Below are positions 31,211 through 42,200 of a stretch of 64,000 nt of DNA, piece by piece. The stretch's first letter is position 1. Each line of letters begins with the position of its first letter. The stretch comes from DATAGF01 sp963835685 (lineage in GTDB: Bacteria > Actinomycetota > Thermoleophilia > Miltoncostaeales > Miltoncostaeaceae). The notes beneath the pieces were generated by a model, which did no database searches, was not told the DNA's origin, and saw only the letters and a program-made list of their open reading frames with translations. The stretch spans positions 161,912 to 225,911 of the forward strand of contig CAWIGI010000016.1 of the NCBI GenBank assembly GCA_963835685.1, written 5' to 3'. Position numbers and translations under genes: made by a program.

Positions 31211-32691
31211 GCGGACAGCACGCGGGCGAGAGCGGCGGTCGAGGGCGCGAAGAAGTAGCCGCCGCCGGTGGGGACGACGACCTCGCGGTCGATCCTGATG
31301 CGGACCGGCGTCCCGTCGGACGCGCGCGGCACCTCGACGAAGCGCCGGCGGGCGCCCGCGTCCTCCTGACCGATGAGCGGGTCGTGCCCTCCGCCCTCGG
31401 GCTGCAGGGGGTCGTTGGTCCAGTTCTGGGGCAGGAACTCGAACTGGTCGACGATCGAGGCCATGTGCGCGGCGAAGACCAGGCCCCGGTCGACGCCGTC
31501 GTCCCGGCGCAGGCGCCAGGGCTCGGCTGCGGCGGGAGGCCCGTAGGCGATCCCGCGCCGGACCATCAGGCGCGTCAGGGTGTCGCTCGCCCCGCCCTGC
31601 TCGGGGGTGACGTCGCGCGGGTTGACCTTGCGGATGTGCGCGGCCAGCGGGCAGCGCAGGCCCTCGGGATCGGTCGCCTCGAACACGAAGTCGTTGCGCC
31701 GCTCCTGGGCCGGGTCGTCGCGGTCGGGGCTCGTGACGAGCGGCGCCCCGCCGGGCCAGCGGCCGACGAGCCGCGCCGCCGCCGCGATCGGGTCGCGCCC
31801 GGTCGCCCGCCCCACGCGGCGGGCGAGGGCCCAGAAGCCGGCCACGTCCTGGCGCAGCCGCCGGATGACGAGGAACGAGCCGTCGCGGCACCACGGCGGC
31901 CCCGGCAGCGGTCGGCGCCGCGCGGGGCGCACCGGGTCGAGCGGGTTCTGCGCGGGCGCCCCCAGGACCACCTGGCCCGGCCACAGCAGCGGCTGCCCCG
32001 GACGCGCGAAGCGGGACCGCAGGGGCCGGGGCAGCTCCGGGTCGCGCGGCGTGACGAGGTCGCCGGGGCCACGGCTCCCCCGGCCGCGCAGGCCGGGCTG
32101 CGAGATGCCGTCGCGGAAGCCGAAGTGCTCGTGGCCCGACAGCGCCCCGGGCAGGTTGTCGCCCGGCTGAACCCACACCGGGCGCCAGCCGCGAGCGCCC
32201 GCGACCAGCCGCTCGACCTCGCGGTCGCGAATGCCCGCGTCGTCGCTCGCGACCGTCACCACGAGGTGCGGCTCGGTGGCGTCGGTGCCGCCGAAGCGCC
32301 ACCGCGCCGGGCTCCCGGGCCCCTCGTGGGGGTCGCCCAGCAGTCCCGACCGGACCGGCATGCCCTCGCGGAAGGCGTCGTCGAGGAAGGCCGCCACCGG
32401 CCGCGCCCCCACCAGCCGGCGGAGGCCGGCGGCGCTGAAGGCGATGTTGCGCCAGGTGGCGACGAGCTCGGCCGGCTCGGACCCGGTCGCGTCGCGAAGC
32501 TCGCGGAAGCGGCGGTTGTGGTCGAGCACCTGGCGGGCGGTGGAGATCGTCGGGACGAGGGCCGCCAGCCACTCCCGGAACGCCGGCGCCCGTGTGATGC
32601 GGCCGAACACGAACGCCTGGTGGTCCTGGCGGAAGCCGGCGACGCTGTTGCCCTGGATCCGGCCGAGGCGCAGGATCGGCTCGGGTGCCAC
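31207..32691 (-). CDS. Dyp-type (dye-decolorising) heme peroxidase
   Basis: 494 residues. The defining GxxDG motif is HFGFRDGISQPG, with the distal catalytic Asp at residue 194. The proximal heme His is in AAHIRKVNPRD (His352). The C-terminal VVVPTGGGYFFAPSTAALAR is normal for the family. No Tat or encapsulin-targeting signal is visible, and the C-terminus continues directly to the coupled glycosylase gene, so the enzyme is probably cytoplasmic. It oxidises phenolic or dye-like compounds with H2O2; the true substrate is unknown. Sits between an unknown protein gene (15 bases upstream) and alkA. Confidence 0.9.
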   Translation of the reverse strand: MAPEPILRLGRIQGNSVAGFRQDHQAFVFGRITRAPAFREWLAALVPTISTARQVLDHNRRFRELRDATGSEPAELVATWRNIAFSAAGLRRLVGARPVAAFLDDAFREGMPVRSGLLGDPHEGPGSPARWRFGGTDATEPHLVVTVASDDAGIRDREVERLVAGARGWRPVWVQPGDNLPGALSGHEHFGFRDGISQPGLRGRGSRGPGDLVTPRDPELPRPLRSRFARPGQPLLWPGQVVLGAPAQNPLDPVRPARRRPLPGPPWCRDGSFLVIRRLRQDVAGFWALARRVGRATGRDPIAAAARLVGRWPGGAPLVTSPDRDDPAQERRNDFVFEATDPEGLRCPLAAHIRKVNPRDVTPEQGGASDTLTRLMVRRGIAYGPPAAAEPWRLRRDDGVDRGLVFAAHMASIVDQFEFLPQNWTNDPLQPEGGGHDPLIGQEDAGARRRFVEVPRASDGTPVRIRIDREVVVPTGGGYFFAPSTAALARVLSA

Positions 32692-32706
32692 GCGCTCCCC
32701 GCCTCG

Positions 32707-33798
32707 CTAGGCGTGCGGCATGAGGCGGCCCGGGACGCTGCGGAAGCCCGCGCACGCGATCGCGGGGTTGCTGATGCCGCCCTTCCGGCTCGCCACCCCG
32801 GTCAGGCCCACCGTCATCCGCTCGGCGATCTGGCCGCCCCACGAGATCGGCCGCCCGCCGATCTCGATGTCTCCGACCACGAACCGCTTCCCCGCGGCGC
32901 GGGCGCGCGGCGGGACCTCGTAGACGGCGCGCAGGCCCTGGCCGCGCCGTCCGCGCGTGATCCTGAGGTAGTCGCCCACCGGCTTGCCGTCGGGCTTGCG
33001 CCAGCCCTGGGTCTCCAGCCGGATGATGTAGAGGCCCACGGGGTCCTGGAGCGTGATCGCATACCCCTCGCGCGCGAGCGCGTTGACGTCGGCGCCGATG
33101 CGCGGGTCGCTCGAGCGCAGGCGCTCGCCGAAGCCGGCGCAGGTGATGAGCTCGTCGGCATCGGTGAGCACGCGGTTGCCGCGGCGGCGCAGCACCGTCG
33201 CGTCGGCGGCCAGCTTGATCTCAGCGCCCAGGGAGTTCGCCGGGTGGGTGAGGTGCATCGCCCCCCGCGCCGTGTTCCAGACGTTGCCCGGGTTGTAGAC
33301 GCCCCCGGGCATGAGCTGAGCCATGGTCACCTGCGGGCTCACGTGCTTCCGGTAGAGCGACAGCAGCACGCCGGGCGCGACCCGCGACAGGAACTCCCAG
33401 TACTCGGGCCCCTCGCATGTGAGGTCGACGCGGGTGATCTTCCCGGTGTCCGGATCGCGGTGCGCGTGCCACTCGAGGTACTCGTCCTGGGGGCGGAAGC
33501 GGTCCTGTCCGCTGCCCTGCAGGCGCTCGGCGGCGCGGTAGGCGCGCGTGCGGTCCGCGCCGAACCGCAGCAGCAGCGCCCGCGGGAAGCCCGGCCAGGT
33601 GATCAGCTTCTTCGCCGCCCGCGGAGGGGTCGCGATCTTGGTCGGGTTGTAGAACTGGGGCGTGTGGCCGGGGCGCCGGATGCCGGCGACCGCGCGGTCG
33701 AAGCGCGCCGACTGCTCGCGGCTCCAGCGCGCGAGGTCCTGAGGCCTGGAGACGTCGCGAAGGCGGCCGGGGGTGTCGAGGCGGGCGAGCGTGGGCAC
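32707..33798 (-). CDS. Unknown protein linked to DyP peroxidase
   Basis: 363 residues, soluble, no signal peptide. I recognise no family. Distinct segments are RRPGHTPQFYNPTKIATPPR, FRPQDEYLEWHAHRDPDTGK, VDLTCEGPEYWEFLSRVAPG, PGGVYNPGNVWNTARGAMHL followed by THPANSLGAEIKLAADATVL, and EPAIACAGFRSVPGR-like C-terminus. Several His, Asn, Glu and Cys residues in such conserved-looking stretches suggest an enzyme, perhaps oxidising or binding the same substrate as the DyP peroxidase. First gene of the operon with DyP (gap 15 bases) and alkA. GTG 33798 has no ribosome site but TAGGCT six bases upstream. Confidence 0.7.
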   Translation of the reverse strand: MPTLARLDTPGRLRDVSRPQDLARWSREQSARFDRAVAGIRRPGHTPQFYNPTKIATPPRAAKKLITWPGFPRALLLRFGADRTRAYRAAERLQGSGQDRFRPQDEYLEWHAHRDPDTGKITRVDLTCEGPEYWEFLSRVAPGVLLSLYRKHVSPQVTMAQLMPGGVYNPGNVWNTARGAMHLTHPANSLGAEIKLAADATVLRRRGNRVLTDADELITCAGFGERLRSSDPRIGADVNALAREGYAITLQDPVGLYIIRLETQGWRKPDGKPVGDYLRITRGRRGQGLRAVYEVPPRARAAGKRFVVGDIEIGGRPISWGGQIAERMTVGLTGVASRKGGISNPAIACAGFRSVPGRLMPHA

Positions 33799-33804
33799 GA
33801 GCCG

Positions 33805-33810
33805 AGCCTA
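33805..33810 (-). promoter_or_regulatory. Candidate -10 element for DyP operon
   Basis: Minus strand TAGGCT ends six bases before GTG 33798; leaderless arrangement. Confidence 0.5.
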
Positions 33811-33847
33811 CGTCGCCGCCGCGGCCGCGGCCACCGGCTCCTGCAGA

Positions 33848-33871
33848 CGGCCCCCCGAATTGGGGCGGCCG
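33848..33871. terminator. Hairpin downstream of SARP gene and small ORF
   Basis: CGGCC-C-CCC (33848-33856) and GGG-C-GGCCG (33863-33871) pair with one C-C mismatch around GAATTG. It lies between the regulator transcript's end and the DyP operon promoter. No T-run. Confidence 0.4.
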
Positions 33872-33905
33872 CCGCGAGCCCAGAGCTCGCTACCCGGCGG
33901 CTGAA

Positions 33906-33986
33906 CTACCGGGAGGGCGCCGCGACCTCGATCGCCAGGGCGGCGAGGAAGCCGAGCACGGATCGGGCGATGAGAATGCGCTGCAT
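33906..33986 (-). CDS. Possible 26-residue hydrophobic small protein
   Basis: ATG 33986 opens MQRILIARSVLGFLAALAIE then VAAPSR and stops. The peptide has a charged N-terminus and one hydrophobic segment, like a tiny membrane protein or a truncated signal peptide. CGAGG at a spacing of five is a weak ribosome site. It sits alone in the 305-base gap between the SARP regulator and the DyP operon, just before a hairpin. It may be a remnant. Confidence 0.3.
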   Translation of the reverse strand: MQRILIARSVLGFLAALAIEVAAPSR

Positions 33987-34103
33987 GGTTGCCTCGTGTC
34001 GCGGGGTGTCCGGCGACGCTATGACGGCCGCCACACGGGTGTCACCCCCTGGCGGTAACGCGACGGCAAAGGGCCGTCAAAGGGACGGCCAAGGCCGGCG
34101 CGC

Positions 34104-37100
34104 CTAGGTCCCGCGGAGGATCTCCGCGTGGAGCCGCCGGGTCTCGGCGCTGGGCTCGATCCCGAGGCGGTCGCGCAGGACGCGGCGGCAGGCGTCGTAC
34201 TGGCGCAGGGCCAGCGCCCGCTCGCCCGTGTCGGCGTACACCCGCATCAGCTCGCGGTGCCACCCCTCCCGCTCGGGCTCGCCGGCGATCAGCAGGCGGT
34301 AGCGGCTGATCGCCTCCGGCGCCCGTCCCGCGACGACCAGCTCCTGGGCGATGCGGACGAGGACGGTGCGGTGCGTCTCCTCGAGCTCCGTTCGCAGCGG
34401 CTCGGTCCAGGGCGCGAAGGGCCACTCGGGCAGCAGCGTGCCCCCGTACGCGCGCTCGGCCTCCAGCAGCCGCGCCAGCCGCTCGCCCTCGTCCGCCAGC
34501 CCCGCGCGCGCCGCGCGCAGGAACTCGAGCGCGTCCCAGGAGTCCCCGTCGCGGAGCGCGAGCCGGTACGTGGCCCCCTCGGAGGGCACGAGCGACGACC
34601 GCCGGCCGGTCCCGAGCTGCGGCTCGAGGGCGCGCCGCAGCGTGTACAGCGTCGAGTGGAGCGCCGCGAGCCCGCGACGCGCGGAGAGCGACGGCCAGAG
34701 GGTCTCGATCAGCTCCTCGCGGTGGACGGGCCCGCGGGCGCAGGCGAGTATCGCCAGCAGCGTCCGGGCCTTCTGGCGGCCGAAGGCCGAGTCCGGCAGC
34801 CGCCGGCCGCCGCGGTGGACGCTCCACCCGCCGAGGGTGACGATGCGCACCCGGTCCTGCGGGCTCCTGCGGCGGGCCCCCCGCGCCCCGAGGGCGGCGC
34901 TGCGCACGGACGGGTCCTCGTCGCGGGCCAGCCGGTCGAGGGCGGCGTCGGCGGCCACGGCCGCGGCGCTCGCCTCGGCGAGGGCCCGGCGCACCTCGGG
35001 CGGCGCGCCCTCGGCGTCGGCGCAGGCGGCCAGCACCTCGCCGCCGCAGGCCGCCGCCAGGCGGACGGCCGTCTCCGAGGGGCCGACGCCCCGGGACAGC
35101 GCGCGCGGCAGCAGCAGGGTCGCCAGCGCCCGCTCGCGCCGCGACCAGAGCGCCTCCAGCCGGCGGTGCGACGAGCGCCGCAGGGCGTCGCCCAGCGCGG
35201 CGTCGCCCTCGGCGCCGGGCCCCCAGGCGGCCGCGGCCGCCATCGCGGCGCGCACCCCGGCCCACGGCGCCTCGGCTTCGGCCGCGCGCTCGCGCGCCTC
35301 GCCCGCCAGCTCTCGCGCATCGTCGGCGAGCTCGACCCGGAGCGCCGCCAGCGCGAGGTCGACCAGCGCCATGGCCGAGTCGTGGGGGAGCCCGTGCAGC
35401 GCCATCCCCTCGCGCGCGGCCGCCACCGAGCGACGCACGCCGTCCACGTCGCCGGTCGCTGCCGCCAGGGTCGCCGCCGCCACGTCGTGGCGGTAGCCGC
35501 GCAGCGTCCCGCCGAGCCGCCGGAAGGCCGGGGCGCTTCGCGCCAGCTCGACCCCGAGACGGTCCAGGTCGCCCAGGCCGGCGAGCGCGCCGAGGCGCAG
35601 CATCGTCACCACGGGCACCGCCAGGCGCTCGAAGCCCCGGTCGGCGGCGGCGGCGCGCAGCAGCTCGCTCTCCTCCAGCGCGTCGGCGAAACGGCCGACG
35701 TCGGTCAGCACGATCGCGCGGAAGGCGCGCGCGTAGAGGAGGTAGTTCAGGACGTCGAGGTCGGCGTGCCGCTCGAGCTCGGCGATCGAGGCGTCGAGCG
35801 CGGCCAGGGCCTGAGGCCGGCGCCCCTGGGGGTGGTCGATCGCGAACGCGCGGGTCACCGCGACGTGCAGCCGGGTCAGCGCCTGGCCCGACGCCGCGCC
35901 CGAGGCCAGCGACAGCTCCTCCTCGGCCTCGACGTAGCGGCAGGACTCCCCGAGCAGCAGCGCCAGGACGACCCGCGCCGGCGCCAGCTCCTCCGTCGAG
36001 GGGCCGATCCGGGGAATCAGCCGCCGGGCGGCCTCGATCGCGGGGTCGTAGAGGGCGCCGGCGAGCGGGGCGGCCCGCAGCATGCGGACGAGGGTCACGG
36101 CGGCGCGCTGATGGTCGCCCGCGTCGATCAGCCGCTCGACGGCGGCCTCCATCGCGGCGAAGGCGCCCCGGTAGTCGGCGCGGTAGAAGAGCTGGGACGC
36201 CTGGGCCAGGACCGCGCCGGGCGTGTCCGACCAGGCGCTCGCCGGGACGGTGCCCAGCCACTCGTCGACGCCCGCCTCCCGCTCGGGCAGCGGGGTCGGC
36301 GTCGAGCGCGGCGATCGCCGCGCCGAGGTCCCCGGCGGCGAGGTGGTGCCGCGCGGCAGCGTCCGGGTGCCCGGCCGCCGTCCAGGCGCCGGCCGCGCGG
36401 GCGTGAAGGGCCCTCAGCGACTCCGGCCGCTGAGCGGCGAGACGGCGCCGCAGCGCATCGCGCATGAGGCGGTGCTGGCGGATCAATCCGTCCTCGTCGC
36501 GGACGAGGAACGCGCGCCGCTCGAGGAGGTGCTCGACCAGCGGGCCCGCGTCCTGACGCTCGGCCACCCGGGCGGCGATCTCGGGCGTGAACCGGTCGAG
36601 GACGGCGCAGTCCTCGAGCAGCCGCCGGGCCGGCTCGCCGAGGGGGTCGACCACCTCGGCGAGGAGGTACTCCCCAGGGTCCCCGCTCGCCCGGGCGGAA
36701 AGCACGATGCCGGAGATCCAGCCCTCCGCGCGCCGCCGCGCCTCGTCGGTCTCCTCCGGCGACGCCTCCAGGCCGAGGGCCTCGAGGAGCTCACGGCACT
36801 CGTCCTGGGAGACGGCGAGGGCGCGCTCGTCGAGGTCCACGGCCTCGGGCCGGGGCGCCGTCAACGGCCCCGGCGCGGCCCGCCTGGAGGCGAGCGCCAG
36901 GCGCGCGCGCCTGGGCAGCTCGCGCACGAGCGCGGCGAGCTCGTCCTCGGCGGGCGTGCCGAGGAGGGCGTCCGCGTCGTCCAGGACGAGGGTGAGATCG
37001 CCGTCCGCTCCGGCGGCGACCGCCTCGCCCAACACCTCCGCCAGGCCGGCCCGGGCGATGCGCGCGTCGCAGGAGCACCACACGACGGGCCCCGGCGGAT

Positions 37101-37344
37101 CGCGCACGGCCAGCGCGAGCAGCGTGCTCTTCCCGTACCCGGCGCCGGCGACGACCCGGAGCAGCCCCCCGTCGAGCCCGGCGCGCGCGCGCTCCACGAG
37201 GGCCTCGCGCGGCAGGCAGGGCCGCGGAAGCCGGGGCGGCTTGAGGGCGGCACTGATCTGCGGCGCGCGGCCGCCGGACGCCCGGGCGGGGCGGGTTCTC
37301 GCGATCGGGCCCTCCCACGCTGACAGGGACCGGGTCGGCGCCAT
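34104..37344 (-). CDS. Large SARP/BTAD transcriptional regulator with N-terminal ATPase, frameshifted
   Basis: About 1,080 codons in total. The N-terminal MalT/STAND-like ATPase has Walker A VVAGAGYGKSTLLAL (residues 65-79) and Walker B DLTLVLDDADALLG, then a helical region (DGLIRQHRLMRDALRRRLAA). TPR-like helices fill the middle. The C-terminal third holds a winged helix (VRIVTLGGWSVHRGG, FGRQKARTLLAILACARGPV, ALHSTLYTLRRALEP) and a bacterial transcriptional activator domain (LVVAGRAPEAISRYRLLIAG, LALRQYDACRRVLRDRLGIE). The frame slips near 36296: ALDADP continues as REAGVDEWLGTVPASAWSDT in the next frame. Divergent from the dehydratase/activase block, with 116 bases between, so that block is a plausible target. 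Confidence 0.82.
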
Positions 37345-37460
37345 CCTACCCGGTCGTGAGTGAGTCGTGAGTGGGCGCGCAAGCGAGCGGTGAGCCCTGT
37401 GCGGTACAGACGGGTCAGCGGCCGTGCGGGGCCGTCAGCCGTCAACGCGGGGAGACGCGG

Positions 37461-39221
37461 ATGTCCACGACGCAACAACCCATTCCGGAGGACCTCATCC
37501 AGCGCCGGCTGGAGGAGGAGCGCGAGCGGCTCGCTCGCGAGCTCGGCATCGAGGAGGTCGAGCGCGAGCCTCACGCGCGGCCCGTCGAGCACCGCTTCAC
37601 GGCGTCGCAGCGGCCCCACACCACCGTGCTCTACGGCGGCCTGACCTGGAAGCACGAGGAGCTGATCTACGGGGCGCTCGAGGGGCTCGGCTACAAGCCC
37701 GAGGCCCTGCCGTGCCCCGACGTGGCCGCCTTCCAGCTCGGCAAGGAGTACGGCAACAACGGCCAGTGCAACCCCACCTACTTCACCGTGGGGAACCTGG
37801 TGCAGTTCCTCCAGCAGCTCGAGTCCGAGGGGATGTCGCGCCAGGACATCATCGACAAGTACATCTTCGTCACGGCGGGCGCCTGCGGCCCCTGCCGCTT
37901 CGGCATGTACGAGGCCGAGTACCGCCTGGCCCTGCGCAACTCCGGCTTCGACGGCTTCCGGGTCCTGCTGTTCCAGCAGTCGGGCGGGCTCAACCAGGCG
38001 GGCGAGGCCGACGGGTTCGAGATGAACGCCGACTTCTTCCTCGCGTTCCTGAACGCCCTCAACATGGGCGACGTCCTCAACGACGTCGGCTACCAGATGC
38101 GGCCCTTCGAGATCGAGGAGGGCGCGACCGACCGGGCGATGCAGCAGGCGATGGAGGACCTGAAAGACGTCTTCCGGACCCACCGCAACCAGCGGCTGGA
38201 CGGCCGCATGGGCGCCTTCCTGAAGTCGCTTCCCGCCGTGGGCGGGATGGCGGAGAACGCGGGCAAGTTCGCCGACACGCTGCTGGGCACCGAGTACACC
38301 GAGGCGATCCGGGACGTGGGGGACAGCCTGCGTACGGTGCGCGTCGACCGCACACGGGTGAAGCCCATCGTCAAGATCACGGGCGAGTTCTGGGCCCAGA
38401 CCACCGAGGGCGACGGCAACTACCGCATGTTCTCGTTCCTCGAGCGCGAGGGGGCCCAGGTCCTGGTGGAGCCGATCGGCACGTGGATCATGTACATGAT
38501 CCACCAGGCCAAGCAGGCCAACGCGGACAAGGCCGGCGTGACCGAGGACGAGGCGATGCCGGCGTCCTGGCGCATCGACAAGCGCATGGCCGCCGAGCTG
38601 AAGGCCCGGAAGAAGAACGCCGCCCTGTCGGTCGCCGAGGCCCTCTTCACCCGCGAGTGGAACCGCCTGCGCGAGGCGCTCGGCAACGTCCCGCACGAGC
38701 TCACCGACCAGTACGAGCTGCAGCGGATCGGCCACCCGATGTACAACTCGCGCGCCGGCGGCGGCGAGGGCCACCTCGAGGTGGCCAAGAACATCTACTA
38801 CTCGAACAAGGACATGTGCCACATGGTGCTGTCCCTGAAGCCGTTCGGGTGCATGCCCTCCACCCAGTCCGACGGCGTCCAGTCGGCGGTGGTGAACCAG
38901 TACAAGGACATGATCTACCTGCCGGTCGAGACCTCCGGCGAGGGCGAGATCAACGCGCACAGCCGCGTCCAGATGGCGCTCGGCGAGGCGAAGGTGAAGG
39001 CCCGCGAGGAGATGGAGCGCATCCTGGAGCGGACCGGGCGCACGCTGGACGAGGTGCGCGAGTACGCCGAGGAGCACCCGGAGCTGCAGGACCCGCTCTA
39101 CAAGGTGCCCCACGCCAAGGGCGTCATCGGCACCGCCGCGACCTTCGTCGTGCACGTGGACGAGCTGATGAGCAGGGACGCCGAGGCGACCGCGGCCGTG
39201 CCGGCCGGCGCGGGGGCCTGA
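37461..39221 (+). CDS. 2-hydroxyacyl-CoA dehydratase (HgdB/BcrB)-like protein
   Basis: 586 residues; ATG 37461 follows GGGGAG. After a charged N-terminal helix, the protein shows the cysteine-bearing features of the 2-hydroxyglutaryl-CoA dehydratase D-component family: GNNGQCNPTYFTVGNLVQFL (Cys103), VTAGACGPCRFGMYEAEY (Cys142, Cys145) and LKPFGCMPSTQSDGVQSAV. In known systems such subunits hold a [4Fe-4S] cluster and accept one activated electron from an ATP-driven activase. This member is not accompanied by a second small dehydratase subunit or CoA-transferase. Two bases separate it from the activase gene, so they form one unit. Real substrate unknown. Confidence 0.8.
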   Translation: MSTTQQPIPEDLIQRRLEEERERLARELGIEEVEREPHARPVEHRFTASQRPHTTVLYGGLTWKHEELIYGALEGLGYKPEALPCPDVAAFQLGKEYGNNGQCNPTYFTVGNLVQFLQQLESEGMSRQDIIDKYIFVTAGACGPCRFGMYEAEYRLALRNSGFDGFRVLLFQQSGGLNQAGEADGFEMNADFFLAFLNALNMGDVLNDVGYQMRPFEIEEGATDRAMQQAMEDLKDVFRTHRNQRLDGRMGAFLKSLPAVGGMAENAGKFADTLLGTEYTEAIRDVGDSLRTVRVDRTRVKPIVKITGEFWAQTTEGDGNYRMFSFLEREGAQVLVEPIGTWIMYMIHQAKQANADKAGVTEDEAMPASWRIDKRMAAELKARKKNAALSVAEALFTREWNRLREALGNVPHELTDQYELQRIGHPMYNSRAGGGEGHLEVAKNIYYSNKDMCHMVLSLKPFGCMPSTQSDGVQSAVVNQYKDMIYLPVETSGEGEINAHSRVQMALGEAKVKAREEMERILERTGRTLDEVREYAEEHPELQDPLYKVPHAKGVIGTAATFVVHVDELMSRDAEATAAVPAGAGA

Positions 39222-39223
39222 GC

Positions 39224-42200
39224 ATGGGCGTGCTCGACCACGAGCGGCTCTACATCGGGCTGGACGTCGGCTCGACGACGGTGAAGGCCGTCGTCGTCAA
39301 CCCGGTCGCCGACGAGGTCCTCTGGGAGGACTACGAACGCCACGACACCAAGCAGCCCGAGAAGTGCCTCGAGTTCCTCACCCGGATCGAGACCGACTTC
39401 CCGCTCCCGAAGGAGCGCTTCCGGATCTTCGTGACGGGCTCGGGCGCCAGCGGCCTCGCGCCGCGCATCGGCGCCAAGTTCGTGCAGGAGGTCAACGCGG
39501 TCTCGCTGGCCGTCGAGAAGCTCTACCCCGAGGCCGGCTCGGTGGTGGAGCTCGGGGGCCAGGACGCGAAGATCATCATCTTCAAGGAGGACCCCGAGAC
39601 CGGCAAGAAGACCAAGATCCCGTCGATGAACGACAAGTGCGCCGGCGGGACCGGGGCGGTGATCGACAAGATCAACGCCAAGCTCCAGATCCCGCCGGAC
39701 CAGCTCTGCGACATGGGCTACGACGGCATCAAGCTGCACCCGGTGGCGGGCAAGTGCGGCGTCTTCGCCGAGACCGACATCAACTCGCTGCAGAAGATGG
39801 GCGTGCCGCCCGACCAGCTCATGGCGTCCCTGTTCGACGCGATCGTGGGCCAGAACATCTCCGTGCTGACGCGCGGCAACACCCTGCGCCCGCACGTCCT
39901 GCTGCTCGGCGGCCCGAACACCTTCATCCGGGGCATGGTGGAGGCCTGGCGCCACGCCATCCCGCTGATCTGGAAGGAGCGCAAGACCCCGTTGCCGGAG
40001 GGGGTCGACCCCATAGAGCTGATCCGCGTCCCGGAGAGCGCCCAGTACTTCGCCGCGATCGGCGCCGTGCAGTTCGGCCTCTCCGAGGAGGAGGGCGTCG
40101 GCGCCTACCGCGGCACCGAGAACCTGCGCCGCTACATCGACGTCGGGCGGATCGAGGAGAAGCAGGCCGCCGGCGGCAAGGGGCTGGCCGAGGACCCGGC
40201 CGAGCTCGAGGCCTTCAAGGAGCGCTACCGCCCGCCCGTGTTCGACGAGGCCGTCTTCACGCCCGGCGAGGTGGTGGAGGGGTTCATCGGCCTCGACGGG
40301 GGCTCCACCTCGACCAAGGCCGCCCTGCTCGACAAGGACCGCAACGTCCTGGTGAAGAGCTACCAGCTCTCCAAGGGCAACCCGATCGTGGACACCCAGG
40401 AGGTGCTCTCCGACATCGAGGCCAAGGTCCAGGCCCAGGGGGCCACCCTGAAGGTCATGGGCATCGGGACCACCGGCTACGCGAAGGACATCCTCAGCGA
40501 CACCCTCGCGGCCGACGTGGCGCTGGTCGAGACCGTGGCCCACACCGAGTCGGCGCTCGCCTTCTACCCCGACACCGACGTCATCTGCGACGTGGGCGGC
40601 CAGGACATCAAGCTCATCATCCTGAAGAACCGCCAGGTCAAGGACTTCAAGCTCAACACCCAGTGCTCGGCCGGCAACGGCTACTTCCTCCAGTCCACCG
40701 CCGAGGGCTTCGGCTTCTCGGTCAAGGAGTACGCCGACATCGCCTTCTCGGCCGAGACGATGCCCACCTTCGGCTACGGCTGCGCGGTGTTCATGCAGTC
40801 CGACATCGTCAACTTCCAGCGCCAGGGCTGGCAGCCGCAGGAGATCATGGCCGGCCTCGCCGCCGTGCTGCCGAAGAACATCTGGCTCTACGTCTCCCAG
40901 ATCCCGAACCTGGCCTCCCTGGGCACGAACTTCGTGCTGCAGGGCGGCACCCAGCACAACCTGGCGGCCGTGAAGGCCCAGGTCAACTTCATCGAGTCGC
41001 GCTTCGCGGGCAAGGACACCGCGGCGCAGGTGCGCGTGCACGAGCACTGCGGCGAGTCCGGCGCGATCGGCGCCGCCATCGAGGCCGTCCGCCTGTGGGA
41101 GAACGGCCGCGAGACGCAGTTCATCGGCATGGAGGGCGTGCGCGACATCTCGTTCATCACCCACCGCAACGAGGACACGCGCTGCTTCTTCTGCAAGAAC
41201 AAGTGCCTGCGCACGTTCATCGACGTCACCGTGGAGGGGTCGGACATCGACGACTCCGAGCGGCCGTCGAAGATCCCGCTCAAGCCGGGTGTGCGGCGCC
41301 TGATCGTCGGCAACTCGTGCGAGCGCGGCCTCGTGGAGGACGTCAACGCGATGCGGGTGATCAAGAAGGGCATGGACTCCAACAAGGAGGCCTACCCCAA
41401 CTTCCTCCAGATCGCCGGCGAGGCCGTCTGGCGCAGCACCAACCCGCCGAAGGTGGCCGACCCGCACATCCGCCGGCCGCACACCCGGGCGCAGAAGGAG
41501 CGCAACGTCCTGCTGTCCAAGCGCGAGTCGCTGCGCATCGGCATCCCGCGGGTGCTGAACCAGTACTCGCTCAACCCGCTCTTCTCGGCCTACTTCGAGA
41601 GCCTCGGGGTGCCGCCGCAGAACCTCGTCTACTCGGGCTTCACCTCCGAGGAGCTCTACAAGTCGGGCGCCAAGCGGGGCGCCATCGACCCCTGCTTCCC
41701 CTCGAAGGTCGGCATCCCGCACGTGCACGACCTGCTGTACAAGGCCCACGCGAAGAAGCCGCTCGACGTCGTCTTCTTCCCGATGATCGACGCGCTGCCG
41801 TCGCCCCTCGCCAAGACCCAGGGGTGCCGGGCCTGCCCGACCGTGACGACCACGCCCGAGGCGGTGAAGGCGGCGTTCACGAAGGAGAGCGACCTCTTCG
41901 CCGAGATGGGCGTCCGCTACCTCGGCACGTTCGTCAACGTGGACCAGCCGCGGCTGTTCGAGAAGCAGATGTGGGAGGACTGGCAGGGCGTCCTCGGGCT
42001 CACGCGCGAGGAGCACCACCGGGCGGTGGAGGTCGGCTACGCCGCGCTGGAGGGCTTCGAGCGCGACCTCCGCGCGGCGGCCCGCGAGACGCTGGAGGAG
42101 CTCGAGCGCGAGGACCGGCTCGGCGTGGTGGTGCTGGCCCGGCCGTACCACAACGACCCGGGCATCTGCCACGAGATCCTCGACGAGTTCCAGAAGATCG

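Noticed and set aside
30238..34107. About 1,290-codon + strand frame across the DyP operon
   Set aside because: Antisense shadow; the minus strand carries GxxDG, HhH-GPD and other diagnostic motifs.
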